From NCBI GenBank assembly GCA_002491565.1, contig DKWE01000049.1, positions 1 to 19,625 of the forward strand: a DNA stretch of 19,625 bases, written 5' to 3'. The DNA comes from Lachnospiraceae bacterium UBA7160 (GTDB lineage: Bacteria > Bacillota > Clostridia > Lachnospirales > Lachnospiraceae). Shown one piece after another: positions 7,290 through 15,409 of the stretch. The position numbers and the translations under genes are program-made. The notes under the pieces are model-generated. The model was given only the letters and a program-made list of their open reading frames with translations. It made no database searches and was not told the origin of the DNA. Within the stretch, counting starts at the first letter, position 1; each line of letters starts with the position of its first letter.

Positions 7290-8718
7290 TGCAAAAGCGC
7301 TTAGTTATTTTAAGAGTCTGCAGGCCCGGATTTTTGTGCTGTTTATTCTGGTTGGCCTCGCTCCGATTTTCCTTATGAAGTATGTAATTCTCGAGAATTA
7401 TGCATCACAGTCTGTGGAGCAGAAGCGCGCGGTGGTTCAGAGCCAGTGTCAGCAGCTGGTTGAAGAGCTCAGCGAATCAGGCTATGTGCACGGAGAAAAG
7501 TCAAAATCCGTAGACCGGCAGATGAAGCAGCTTGCCACGATATACAACGGGCGTGTGCTGGTTGTCAACAGCAATTTCCGGATTTTGCGCGATACCTTTG
7601 AAATCGATGAGGACAAGGTGATTATTTCTGAGGAGGTATTAAATTCCTTTCTCGGAATGGATGCCACCAATTACAATTATGATGAGCAGAACGAGTTTCT
7701 GGAGCTGACAATTCCGGTGAAGAATGCAAATACAAAGGAGACGGAGGGCATTATGATTGTCAGTGTCTCCACGGAGGATGTCAATGAGGGGCGGACTGCA
7801 CTGGGCAATACGGTGTGGATCCTGCAGGTTGTCCTGACGGTACTGATCCTCGGCGCGGCGTTTTATGCATCCCGGATGCTGACAAAGCCATTCGGCAAGA
7901 TCACCCGCTCTCTGGAGGAGGTGCGCGGAGGGTTCATCGAAGGACAGGAAATTTCAATTCCGGATTATACGGAGACAAAGCTGCTCGCTGAGGCGTACAA
8001 CAGGATGCTGAAGCGGATGAAGGTGCAGGAGGATTCCCGCCAGGAGTTTGTCTCCAATGTCTCTCATGAATTGAAAACGCCGATTACCTCGATGAAGGTA
8101 CTTGCGGACTCGCTGCTTGCGCAGGAGGAGGTTCCGGTCGAGCTGTACAAAGAGTTTATGGGAGATATCGCGGAGGAAATCGACCGGGAAAATAAAATCA
8201 TTACCGATCTGCTGTCCCTGGTGAAGATGGATCGCAAGTCTTCAGACGTCAGTGTCCAGGAGACGAATATCAATGCACTGATTGATCTGATTCTGAAGAG
8301 GCTGCGCCCGATCGCGGCGAAGCAGAATGTAGAACTGGTGCAGGAGAGCTTCAAGCCGGTGACGGCCGAGGTGGATGAGACGAAGCTTACACTTGCCCTG
8401 TCGAATCTGGTCGAGAACGCAATTAAGTATAATAGGGAAAATGGCTGGGTTCACGTTTCCTTAAATGTAGACAGTAAGTATTTTTATGTCAAGGTGGAGG
8501 ATTCCGGTATCGGAATTCCGGAAGAATCGCAGGAGCATATTTTCGAGCGTTTTTACCGGGTAGACAAGTCTCATTCACGGGAAATCGGAGGTACGGGACT
8601 TGGACTTGCAATTACGAGGAGTGCAGTCCTGATGCACCATGGGGCGATCAAGGTCCACAGCCACGAGGGGGAAGGGACAACGTTTACCGTCCGTATTCCG
8701 CTGCGGTACGTGCCATAA
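7267..8718 (+). CDS. Membrane sensor histidine kinase
   Basis: This kinase partners the preceding regulator. Numbered from TTG 7267, it has a first membrane helix (about 21-42), an extracytoplasmic sensor region of about 140 residues with no recognised fold, and a second helix (about 182-204). HAMP (about 205-252) and the HisKA segment NVSHELKTP with phosphoacceptor His267 follow. The ATPase domain has N-box LSNLVENAIKYN, G1 VEDSGIGIP, F-box IFERFYR and G2 GGTGLGLA. The start is unclear. TTG 7267 is the only conventional in-frame codon near the right place, but its GGGGAG site touches it. ATG 7289, overlapping the regulator stop as TAATG, is out of frame by one base and would fit perfectly if the following A4 run had five A's. 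Upstream in-frame ATGs lie deep inside the regulator gene. Confidence 0.93.
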   Translation: MVIISSINAKALSYFKSLQARIFVLFILVGLAPIFLMKYVILENYASQSVEQKRAVVQSQCQQLVEELSESGYVHGEKSKSVDRQMKQLATIYNGRVLVVNSNFRILRDTFEIDEDKVIISEEVLNSFLGMDATNYNYDEQNEFLELTIPVKNANTKETEGIMIVSVSTEDVNEGRTALGNTVWILQVVLTVLILGAAFYASRMLTKPFGKITRSLEEVRGGFIEGQEISIPDYTETKLLAEAYNRMLKRMKVQEDSRQEFVSNVSHELKTPITSMKVLADSLLAQEEVPVELYKEFMGDIAEEIDRENKIITDLLSLVKMDRKSSDVSVQETNINALIDLILKRLRPIAAKQNVELVQESFKPVTAEVDETKLTLALSNLVENAIKYNRENGWVHVSLNVDSKYFYVKVEDSGIGIPEESQEHIFERFYRVDKSHSREIGGTGLGLAITRSAVLMHHGAIKVHSHEGEGTTFTVRIPLRYVP

Positions 8719-8738
8719 TGGAGCCAGATACGTTTGTA

Positions 8739-8772
8739 TGTCATTAGCGAAATGACAGTTAGCGATAAACTG
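8739..8772. other. Tandem small hairpins with repeated TTAGCGA
   Basis: TGTCATT (8739-8745) pairs with AATGACA (8751-8757) around loop AGCGA. Overlapping it, CAGTT (8756-8760) pairs with AACTG (8768-8772). The word TTAGCGA occurs at 8744-8750 and 8759-8765, 15 bases apart. They lie in the 89-base spacer between the kinase and lipoprotein genes. There is no T-run, so this is not a terminator. It may be an mRNA-processing or regulator-binding site, which is inference. Confidence 0.4.
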
Positions 8773-8807
8773 GGCGGACAGAGATGTGAAGAGAGGGGAT
8801 ACGGTCT

Positions 8808-9728
8808 GTGAGAAGGAGAAGGCGCTTTCTTGTCGGCCTGCTGTCGGTTCTGCTGGTGTTCGTACTGCTGGCAGGCTGTGAAAAACAGGAAGAAGAGGAT
8901 GACAGTTATACGATTTATTATGTCAATGCGACTGGGACAAGCCTGATGGAAAGTCAGTACCAGCCGTCGGCTGAGACCTTTGAGGAGCTGATGGAGGAGC
9001 TGCTCACACAGCTGGAAACGGCGCCGGCCGGAATGGTCAGTGCTCTGCAGGCTCCGGTGTGTGTGAACGGCTATGAGCGCGGAATTGATGCGCTTCGCAT
9101 TGATTTTACGAAGGAATACTATGAGTTGGATAATGTGAAAGAGGTACTGCTGCGGGCGGCTGTAGTGAAGACATTTTCGCAGATACCTGGCGTGACGAAA
9201 GTTATGATTATGGTGGAGCAAGAGCAGCTTCACGATGCGCAGGGACAGCCAGTGCCAGCAATGGACGCGGAGTCTTTTATTGACACCAAGGAGGGTGGTA
9301 TTAATTCCTATCTCTACGCGAAGCTTAGCCTGTACTTTCCGGATGCAACCGGGCACGGACTTGTAAAAGAGATGCGGAATCTGCATTATTCCAGCAATAT
9401 GGTGCTGGAGCGGGTGGTGCTGGAACAGCTGGTGGAGGGACCGAAGGATTCCTGGCTTGCACCGCTGTTTACGAAGGATGTCAAGATCCAGAATCTGTAC
9501 ATTAAAAATGAGGTTTGCACGGTCAGCCTTGGGGAAGAGGCGAATAAAATTCCGGCTGAGAGTCAGGCGGACCCGGAACAGGTGCTTCAGGCAGTGGTAA
9601 ATTCGATCTGTGAGACCTGCGACGGGATTACAGGAGTACGTTTTGAAATTGATGGGGATGCGACGGCGCTGTTCCGGGATGCGGTTGATCTGGACCAGGT
9701 ATTTACCTGTACCGAGCCGGAAGCGTAG
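8808..9728 (+). CDS. GerMN-domain lipoprotein
   Basis: This 306-residue secreted lipoprotein starts at GTG 8808, with a GAGAGGGGA site about 8 bases upstream. It opens with an Arg-rich n-region, a hydrophobic core and lipobox LAGC (Cys24). After that there are two GerMN (Germane) domains: the first about residues 40-145, the second about 165-290. The second shows the family signature in LYFPDATGHGLVKEMR and LERVVLEQLVEGP. Known GerMN proteins include spore GerM and actinobacterial LpqB; the domain is non-enzymatic and thought to bind cell-wall or protein partners. Coming straight after a regulator and kinase, it recalls MtrA-MtrB-LpqB, where the lipoprotein modulates the kinase. That role is inferred here. 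GerM itself is an alternative analogue. Confidence 0.85.
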   Translation: MRRRRRFLVGLLSVLLVFVLLAGCEKQEEEDDSYTIYYVNATGTSLMESQYQPSAETFEELMEELLTQLETAPAGMVSALQAPVCVNGYERGIDALRIDFTKEYYELDNVKEVLLRAAVVKTFSQIPGVTKVMIMVEQEQLHDAQGQPVPAMDAESFIDTKEGGINSYLYAKLSLYFPDATGHGLVKEMRNLHYSSNMVLERVVLEQLVEGPKDSWLAPLFTKDVKIQNLYIKNEVCTVSLGEEANKIPAESQADPEQVLQAVVNSICETCDGITGVRFEIDGDATALFRDAVDLDQVFTCTEPEA

Positions 9729-9775
9729 GAGCTTACTCAGTCTGAGGAGGGTGAAACTACGGGAAAATAACACGA

Positions 9776-12301
9776 TTGAAGAGACCGATACTTCTGATTG
9801 GACTGTTTGTCTTTGCCTTTGGCGTGTTTTGGAATGTGTGGGAGCAGCCGCGGCAGGAAACGCTGTTTTGGGCTGCGGAGCAGCGGCTTGCTCAGGCGTC
9901 GGACGAAGCAGGAGCGTTTATAGTGGCTGGAACGGTGCGCGCGTGCGGAAGTGTTTCGCAGGGGATGCGGTATCTGCTGGACGAGCTTATGCTTGTGGAG
10001 CCGGAAGGAACACATGGACAGTCCGTACAGAGGGAGGAGCTGGGAGCTTACAAATTGTTCGTCGTCTGTGAGGACAGAAGCTATGAGCCTGGAGACCGGC
10101 TGCTCGTATCAGGGCGTGTACAGTTGTGGGAGACAGCAGGTAATCCAGGGCAGTTTGATGCAAGAGCGTATTATCTGATGCAGGATATTCTCGGTACGCT
10201 GCAGGATGCCAGGGCCCTGGAAGCTCAGAAGAGGCGGCCTGGGCTTCCTGCACTCTTATACCGGCTGCGCAGCAGACTGCAGGATTCTTATGAACAGATT
10301 TTGGAGGAGCCAGACGCGGGGACGATTGCAGCAATCAGTCTTGGGGAGAAGTCCGCGATGGACCATGCGGTCAAGCTGCAGTATCAGGAAGGTGGAATTT
10401 CTCATATTGCAAGTGTTTCCGGCCTGCATGTATCACTGGTTGGCGCGGGGGTATACTGGGTGCTTCGCCGTTGTCTGATCGGGATTGGCGCATCTTCGCT
10501 GTTGTCGGGGGCGCTGGCTTTTCTGTATGTTCTGCTGACAGGCAGCACGGTGTCCGGAGTCAGGGCGCTTCTGATGTTCTGGATCTGGCTGCTTGCCCGC
10601 GCGTTTGGAAGGAAATATGACGGAAAGACATCGATTACAGCAGCATTTTGTGTGCTGCTGCTTTCTGAACCAGGATATCTGAGAAATTCTTCCTTCCTGC
10701 TCTCTTTTGGAGCGGTTGCGGCGATACTTATGGGGAACGCGGTGTTAGCGGGCTGGAGGAAGCATGCAGAGAGTGCAGACTTGGAGTGTGGCAGGAGGAA
10801 GGCGGCTGAAAATGTAAAAGTGCATGTGGCTGTGTGCAGGGGTTATGTAGCGGCTCTGTGGCTCGCGATACTGCAGGGCGCAGTACTCTGGCTTGGTATG
10901 CTGCCGCTGACACTGTATTTTTTTTATCAGACACCGCCGTGGAGCATTCTGGTGAATCTGGCTGTAGTGCCGCTGATGTCGTTTGTGCTGGGACTCGGTT
11001 TGTTAAGCGGGGTTGTCGGATTGGTATCGGTGCCATTTGGAATTTTCCTTGCGGCTCCGGTGCATTATCTGTTGCAACTATTTGGAAGTTTGTGTGACTT
11101 TGAGCTGCGGCTGCCTGGTGCGCTGCAGATTGCGGGCAGACCTTCGGCGATACGGATTGTGTTCTATTACGCTGTATTGTTCCTTACGATTGTTCTGGAC
11201 CGGAGGCTTGGACAGGGGAGTGGAGCGAGGACACCAGCTGGCAGAAAGCTGACAGACGAAAGCTGGCGGATCAATGATCATGAACTGTCATGCAGCAGAA
11301 AGTGGTCAGGCGGGAAGAAAAACAAGGTTGGCAGGAGACTGCCAGATCGCAGAGAATCGCCGGACTGCATACAGATATTAGGTGATATAAGGAGGAGAAA
11401 GTGTCTGCTCTGGTGTGGCTGCGCAATGCTTTGCCTTTGGCTCATGCGGAAGGAAACACCCGGGGATCTCGAGGTGCTGTGCATGGATGTGGGGCAGGGC
11501 GACGGAGCGCTGCTGCAGATGCCGGCCGGGGAGGTCTGCATGATTGATGGAGGCAGCACGACAGAGACTGGCATCTGGGAGTATCGGATCGGCCAGTCTG
11601 TGAAATACTATGGAATTGATACGATTGACTATTTGTTTTTATCCCATGCAGATGCAGATCATATCAGCGGGGTAAAAGAATTTCTGAACACATATGAGAC
11701 TGGACTGTGGGGGAAAAATATACATGGAATTACACTGAAGCATCTGGTGCTTCCTCCAACTTCAGATGCGGCGGATTTCTCCGAAATGATCCGCGTGGCA
11801 GCAGAAAAAGGGATCCAGGTGAGCCGGATGGCGGCAGGTGCATCGGTGCGGGGCGAAGACTGGAGCCTTTCGTGTCTGGCTCCCGGCCAGTCCCAGCTGA
11901 CGGGAGACCGCAATGAGGACTCTATGGTTTTGATGCTGCAGTATGGAGCATTTCGTATGCTGTTTACCGGAGATCTGGAGGGGGAAGCCGAGCAGCGTCT
12001 CGCTATACAGGCAGGTTCTGAGATCAGTTTGCGTGCGGATGTATTAAAGGTGGGGCATCATGGGTCGAAGAATGCGAGCTCAGAGGAGTTTCTTGCGCAG
12101 GTGTTGCCGCAGGCGGCTGTGATTTCCTGTGCGGCGGAGAATCGCTATGGGCATCCTGCGCCGGAGACGCTGGAGCGTCTCGCGCAGTGCGGAAGTACGA
12201 TTTATTCGACGGCGGAGTCGGGCGCCGCGCTGGTCCGGTCGGATGGGGAGACGTTTACAGTTGAGAGCTATGCCGGGCCAGACCGGCGAAGGGGGGACTG
12301 A
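9776..12301 (+). CDS. comEC: DNA internalisation / competence channel ComEC (ComEC/Rec2 family)
   Basis: ComEC carries one DNA strand across the membrane during natural transformation. The 841-residue protein has an N-terminal membrane helix, a DUF4131 OB-like region (about 40-150, with NPGQFDARAYY), and the multi-span competence domain starting with SLGEKSAMDHAVK and SVSGLHVSLVG (about 188-223). A very basic cytoplasmic linker (about 476-542) and a further helix (about 543-557) come next. The C-terminal metallo-beta-lactamase-like domain has DVGQGDG (from 571), HADADH (624-629) and GHHGSK (His761/762). The metal ligands are intact, suggesting an active nuclease-like domain. The only conventional start is TTG 9776, with a weak site; an AGGAGG at 9744-9749 is too far away. 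The gene ends 2 bases before dnaG. Confidence 0.93.
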   Translation: MKRPILLIGLFVFAFGVFWNVWEQPRQETLFWAAEQRLAQASDEAGAFIVAGTVRACGSVSQGMRYLLDELMLVEPEGTHGQSVQREELGAYKLFVVCEDRSYEPGDRLLVSGRVQLWETAGNPGQFDARAYYLMQDILGTLQDARALEAQKRRPGLPALLYRLRSRLQDSYEQILEEPDAGTIAAISLGEKSAMDHAVKLQYQEGGISHIASVSGLHVSLVGAGVYWVLRRCLIGIGASSLLSGALAFLYVLLTGSTVSGVRALLMFWIWLLARAFGRKYDGKTSITAAFCVLLLSEPGYLRNSSFLLSFGAVAAILMGNAVLAGWRKHAESADLECGRRKAAENVKVHVAVCRGYVAALWLAILQGAVLWLGMLPLTLYFFYQTPPWSILVNLAVVPLMSFVLGLGLLSGVVGLVSVPFGIFLAAPVHYLLQLFGSLCDFELRLPGALQIAGRPSAIRIVFYYAVLFLTIVLDRRLGQGSGARTPAGRKLTDESWRINDHELSCSRKWSGGKKNKVGRRLPDRRESPDCIQILGDIRRRKCLLWCGCAMLCLWLMRKETPGDLEVLCMDVGQGDGALLQMPAGEVCMIDGGSTTETGIWEYRIGQSVKYYGIDTIDYLFLSHADADHISGVKEFLNTYETGLWGKNIHGITLKHLVLPPTSDAADFSEMIRVAAEKGIQVSRMAAGASVRGEDWSLSCLAPGQSQLTGDRNEDSMVLMLQYGAFRMLFTGDLEGEAEQRLAIQAGSEISLRADVLKVGHHGSKNASSEEFLAQVLPQAAVISCAAENRYGHPAPETLERLAQCGSTIYSTAESGAALVRSDGETFTVESYAGPDRRRGD

Positions 12302-12303
12302 CG

Positions 12304-14088
12304 ATGTATTATTCGGATGATGTGGTGGAGGAAGTGCGGTCGCGGAATGACATCGTGGATGTGATTTCCGGCTATGTAAAGCTGCAGCGAAAGGGCAGCT
12401 CGTATTTTGGACTATGCCCATTCCACAATGAAAAATCGCCCTCCTTCTCGGTGAGTCCGTCAAAGCAGATGTACTACTGCTTCGGGTGCGGTGCAGGCGG
12501 AAATGTATTTACATTTTTGATGGAATATGAGAATTACACTTTCCCGGAGGCATTAAAGACCCTGGCAGACCGCGCAGGTGTAGCGTTACCGGAGACAGAT
12601 GACTCGGCGGAGGCACGCAGGCAGAGAGACCGGAAGAGCGAGGTGCTGAAGGTTAATAAGCTGGCGGCCAGATTTTATTATTATCAGCTGCGGGCGCCAC
12701 AGGGAGCAAAGGCGATGGAGTATCTGAAGGGGCGTCAGCTGTCTGATGAGACGATGCAGAAGTTTGGGCTTGGCTACGCGAGCCAGTACAGTGATGTGCT
12801 GTACAAATATTTGAAGCAGCAGAAGGTATCGGAGGAGCTGATGCGGGAGTCTGGACTGTTCAATTATAGTGAACGGCAGGGCATGTATGATAAATTCTGG
12901 AACCGCGTGATTTTTCCGATTATGGATGCGAATGGCCGCGTGATTGGTTTCGGCGGCCGCGTCATGGGGGATGGAAAGCCAAAATATCTGAATTCTCCGG
13001 AGACGATTGTGTTCGATAAGAGCCGGAACCTGTATGGGCTGCATGTCGCCCGGAGTGCAAGGAAGAAATATATGCTGGTCTGCGAGGGCTATATGGATGT
13101 GATTTCCATGCACCAGGCGGGCTTTACGAATGCGGTCGCGTCGCTTGGAACAGCGCTGACGAGTCAGCATGCACTGCTGTTGAAGCGCTATACCGATGAA
13201 GTCATTCTGACGTATGACAGTGACGAAGCCGGGGTGAGGGCTGCTCTGCGCGCGATTCCGCTTTTGCGGGAGGCGGGCGTGGCTACGAAGGTACTCCATA
13301 TGGATCCCTATAAGGATCCGGATGAATTTATCAAGGCACGCGGACAGGAAGCCTTTCAGGAGCGGATCGATCAGGCAGAGAACAGTTTCTTATTTGAAAT
13401 TTCCATCCTGCAGAAGTCATATGACATGAAGGATCCGACCTCAAAGACACGGTTTCATCAGGCGGCAGCCGCAAAAATCGCAGAGTTTGAGCAGGAGCTG
13501 GAGCGGGAGAATTATATCGAGGCGGTTGCGGATCGGTTTCAGATTTCCTTTGAGGGATTGCGGAGAATGGTGATGAACCAGCTGATGCAGGGCGTGTCGG
13601 TTCCGAAGGCTGTTACAGCGGCAAGGAGAGAGCAGCGTCCGGAGAAAGAGGATGGACTTCGGAGGTCAGAACGGTTGTTGCTGACCTGGCTGGTGGAGTA
13701 TCCGAAGCTGTTCCCATTGGTGGAGGCATTTTTGAGACCGGAGGATTTTTCGGACGAGATGTACTGCCAGGTGGCATCCATGCTGTATGAACAGCTGCGG
13801 TCCGGGGAGCTGAATCCGGGAAAAATCGCGGGTGCTTTTTCGGAGCAGGAGGAGCAGCGCAAGGTTGCGCAGATTTTTAATACGGAGCTGGCAGTTACGG
13901 GCAAGGCAGAGCAGGCAAAGGCGGTCCGGGAGACTATTGGCAAGCTGGTCAACCGTGTGATGGAACGAAAGGCGAAGGAGATGACAGCGGCAGAGCTGAC
14001 CACGCAGGAGCGGCTGGCAGCGCAGATGGAGATGGTGGAGGCAAAGAAACGGCTGGAGAAGTTGAAAACAGTGCATATTTCTCTGTAA
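12304..14088 (+). CDS. dnaG: DNA primase
   Basis: DnaG makes RNA primers for replication and is recruited by the DnaB helicase. The 594-residue protein has normal length and three domains. The zinc-binding domain has Cys38, His41, Cys59 and Cys62 (CPFHNEKSPSFSVSP and CFGCGAGG). The catalytic TOPRIM core has Glu261 (CEGYMDVI) and Asp305/Asp307 (YDSDEAG). The C-terminal part (about 440-594) is helical and probably binds DnaB. A GAAGGGGGG site lies 7 bases before the ATG. The start falls just 2 bases after the comEC stop, so expression is probably coupled to comEC. rpoD follows after 97 bases, in the conserved macromolecular-synthesis order, but without rpsU in front. Confidence 0.98.
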   Translation: MYYSDDVVEEVRSRNDIVDVISGYVKLQRKGSSYFGLCPFHNEKSPSFSVSPSKQMYYCFGCGAGGNVFTFLMEYENYTFPEALKTLADRAGVALPETDDSAEARRQRDRKSEVLKVNKLAARFYYYQLRAPQGAKAMEYLKGRQLSDETMQKFGLGYASQYSDVLYKYLKQQKVSEELMRESGLFNYSERQGMYDKFWNRVIFPIMDANGRVIGFGGRVMGDGKPKYLNSPETIVFDKSRNLYGLHVARSARKKYMLVCEGYMDVISMHQAGFTNAVASLGTALTSQHALLLKRYTDEVILTYDSDEAGVRAALRAIPLLREAGVATKVLHMDPYKDPDEFIKARGQEAFQERIDQAENSFLFEISILQKSYDMKDPTSKTRFHQAAAAKIAEFEQELERENYIEAVADRFQISFEGLRRMVMNQLMQGVSVPKAVTAARREQRPEKEDGLRRSERLLLTWLVEYPKLFPLVEAFLRPEDFSDEMYCQVASMLYEQLRSGELNPGKIAGAFSEQEEQRKVAQIFNTELAVTGKAEQAKAVRETIGKLVNRVMERKAKEMTAAELTTQERLAAQMEMVEAKKRLEKLKTVHISL

Positions 14089-14185
14089 CAGGGAAACAAT
14101 TGGAGTAACAGCGCTGCAGGTTTCTGACAATGTGGAAGCATCGGTCAGGGACCAGATGAAAATAGATGGAGAGGGAGGTAGCCAT

Positions 14186-15292
14186 ATGGATACACAGACG
14201 ATGGAACTGCGCAAGAGGCTGCAGGAGCTTGCGGAACTGGCACAGGGCAGAAAAAATATTCTGGAGTACCATGAGGTACAGGAAGCGTTTGAGAGTATGG
14301 CTCCGAACGCCCGGCAATACGATCAGATTTTTGAATATCTGGAGCGGAAGGGAATTGATGTCGTGCAGGGTGCGGACGAGGAGGAACTGCTTCTGATCCC
14401 AGATGAAGAGGAATTTGAGCAGGAAGAAGAAGGCTCGCTGGACCTTGGCGTGCCGGATGGGGTCAGCATGGATGATCCGGTGCGGATGTATCTGAAAGAA
14501 ATCGGGCAGATTCCACTTCTGAGTGCGGAGGAAGAAATTGAACTGGCAAAGCGCATGAGCGAGGGCGACGAAGAGGCCAAGAGGCAGTTAGCGGAAGCGA
14601 ATCTCCGCCTGGTTGTCAGTATCGCGAAGCGGTTTGCGGGGCATGGGATGCAGCTCCTGGATCTGGTGCAGGAGGGAAATCTTGGATTGATCAAGGCAGT
14701 AGAAAAGTTTGATTATACAAAGGGCTTCAAATTTAGTACTTACGCAACCTGGTGGATCAAGCAGGCAATTACGCGTTCCATCGCAGACCAGGCGCGCACG
14801 ATCCGTATTCCGGTGCATATGGTGGAGACGATGAATCGTGTCACGCGCACGTCCCGCCAGCTTATGCAGGAGCTGGGACGTGAGCCGAGACCGGAGGAGA
14901 TCGGGGAACGCCTGGGAATGCCGTCGGAAAAGGTGCAGGAGATTTTAAAGATTTCACAGGAGCCTGTATCGACGGAGACGCCAGTCGGCGAGGAGGATGA
15001 CAGTCATCTTGGAGATTTTATCCGGGATGATCATATGCCGATGCCGGATGAGGCGGCGACGTACAGTATCTTAAAGGAACAGTTGCTGGAAGTGCTTGCA
15101 ACGCTGACGGACCGCGAACAAAAAGTACTCCGGCTGCGATTCGGCCTGGATGACGGACATGCGCGCACGCTGGAGGAGGTCGGCAGAGAGTTCCATGTGA
15201 CGCGGGAGCGGATCCGGCAGATCGAGGCGAAAGCGCTGCGGAAGCTGAAACACCCGAGCCGCAGCCGGAAGCTGAGGGATTATTTAGAGTGA
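14186..15292 (+). CDS. rpoD: Primary RNA polymerase sigma factor (sigma-70/SigA)
   Basis: This is the housekeeping sigma factor that directs RNA polymerase to promoters. The 368-residue protein has a short region 1.1 followed by an acidic stretch (about 65-84). Region 1.2 starts at DDPVRMYLKEIGQIPLL (96-112). Region 2 includes FAGHGMQLLDLVQEGN and the -10-recognition helix FSTYATWWIKQAITR (183-197). Region 3 and region 4 follow, with the -35 helix-turn-helix VTRERIRQIEAKALRKL (338-354). The start at 14186 is chosen for the GGGAGG site 7 bases upstream; the frame extends back to a GTG at 14132 without a ribosome binding site. The two better-predicted promoters in this window fit the -10/-35 specificity expected of this protein. 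Confidence 0.98.
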   Translation: MDTQTMELRKRLQELAELAQGRKNILEYHEVQEAFESMAPNARQYDQIFEYLERKGIDVVQGADEEELLLIPDEEEFEQEEEGSLDLGVPDGVSMDDPVRMYLKEIGQIPLLSAEEEIELAKRMSEGDEEAKRQLAEANLRLVVSIAKRFAGHGMQLLDLVQEGNLGLIKAVEKFDYTKGFKFSTYATWWIKQAITRSIADQARTIRIPVHMVETMNRVTRTSRQLMQELGREPRPEEIGERLGMPSEKVQEILKISQEPVSTETPVGEEDDSHLGDFIRDDHMPMPDEAATYSILKEQLLEVLATLTDREQKVLRLRFGLDDGHARTLEEVGREFHVTRERIRQIEAKALRKLKHPSRSRKLRDYLE

Positions 15293-15314
15293 GGAAGACT
15301 GAGAATACGTAGTT

Positions 15315-15334
15315 GCCCCTGGCCGAAGAGGGGC
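15315..15334. other. GC-rich hairpin between rpoD and trmK
   Basis: GCCCCT (15315-15320) pairs with AGGGGC (15329-15334) around an 8-base loop, 23 bases after the rpoD stop. There is no T-run after it, so it is not a classical intrinsic terminator; it could pause polymerase or protect an mRNA end. The rest of the 117-base spacer shows only the trmK ribosome binding site. Confidence 0.4.
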
Positions 15335-15409
15335 GTTGACCATGAGCTTTGCTGTTCCGCAGTGGCATGCAGAGATTAATTACAGGTAATAAAAGGGAGG
15401 GGAACTGGT

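Noticed and set aside
8571..9773. 400-codon minus-strand open frame opposite the GerMN lipoprotein
   Set aside because: Composition is that of an antisense shadow, with no domain or ribosome binding site recognised, and the + strand gene is well supported.
14132..14185. Upstream extension of rpoD from a GTG
   Set aside because: It has no ribosome binding site, whereas GGGAGG stands at good distance before ATG 14186.
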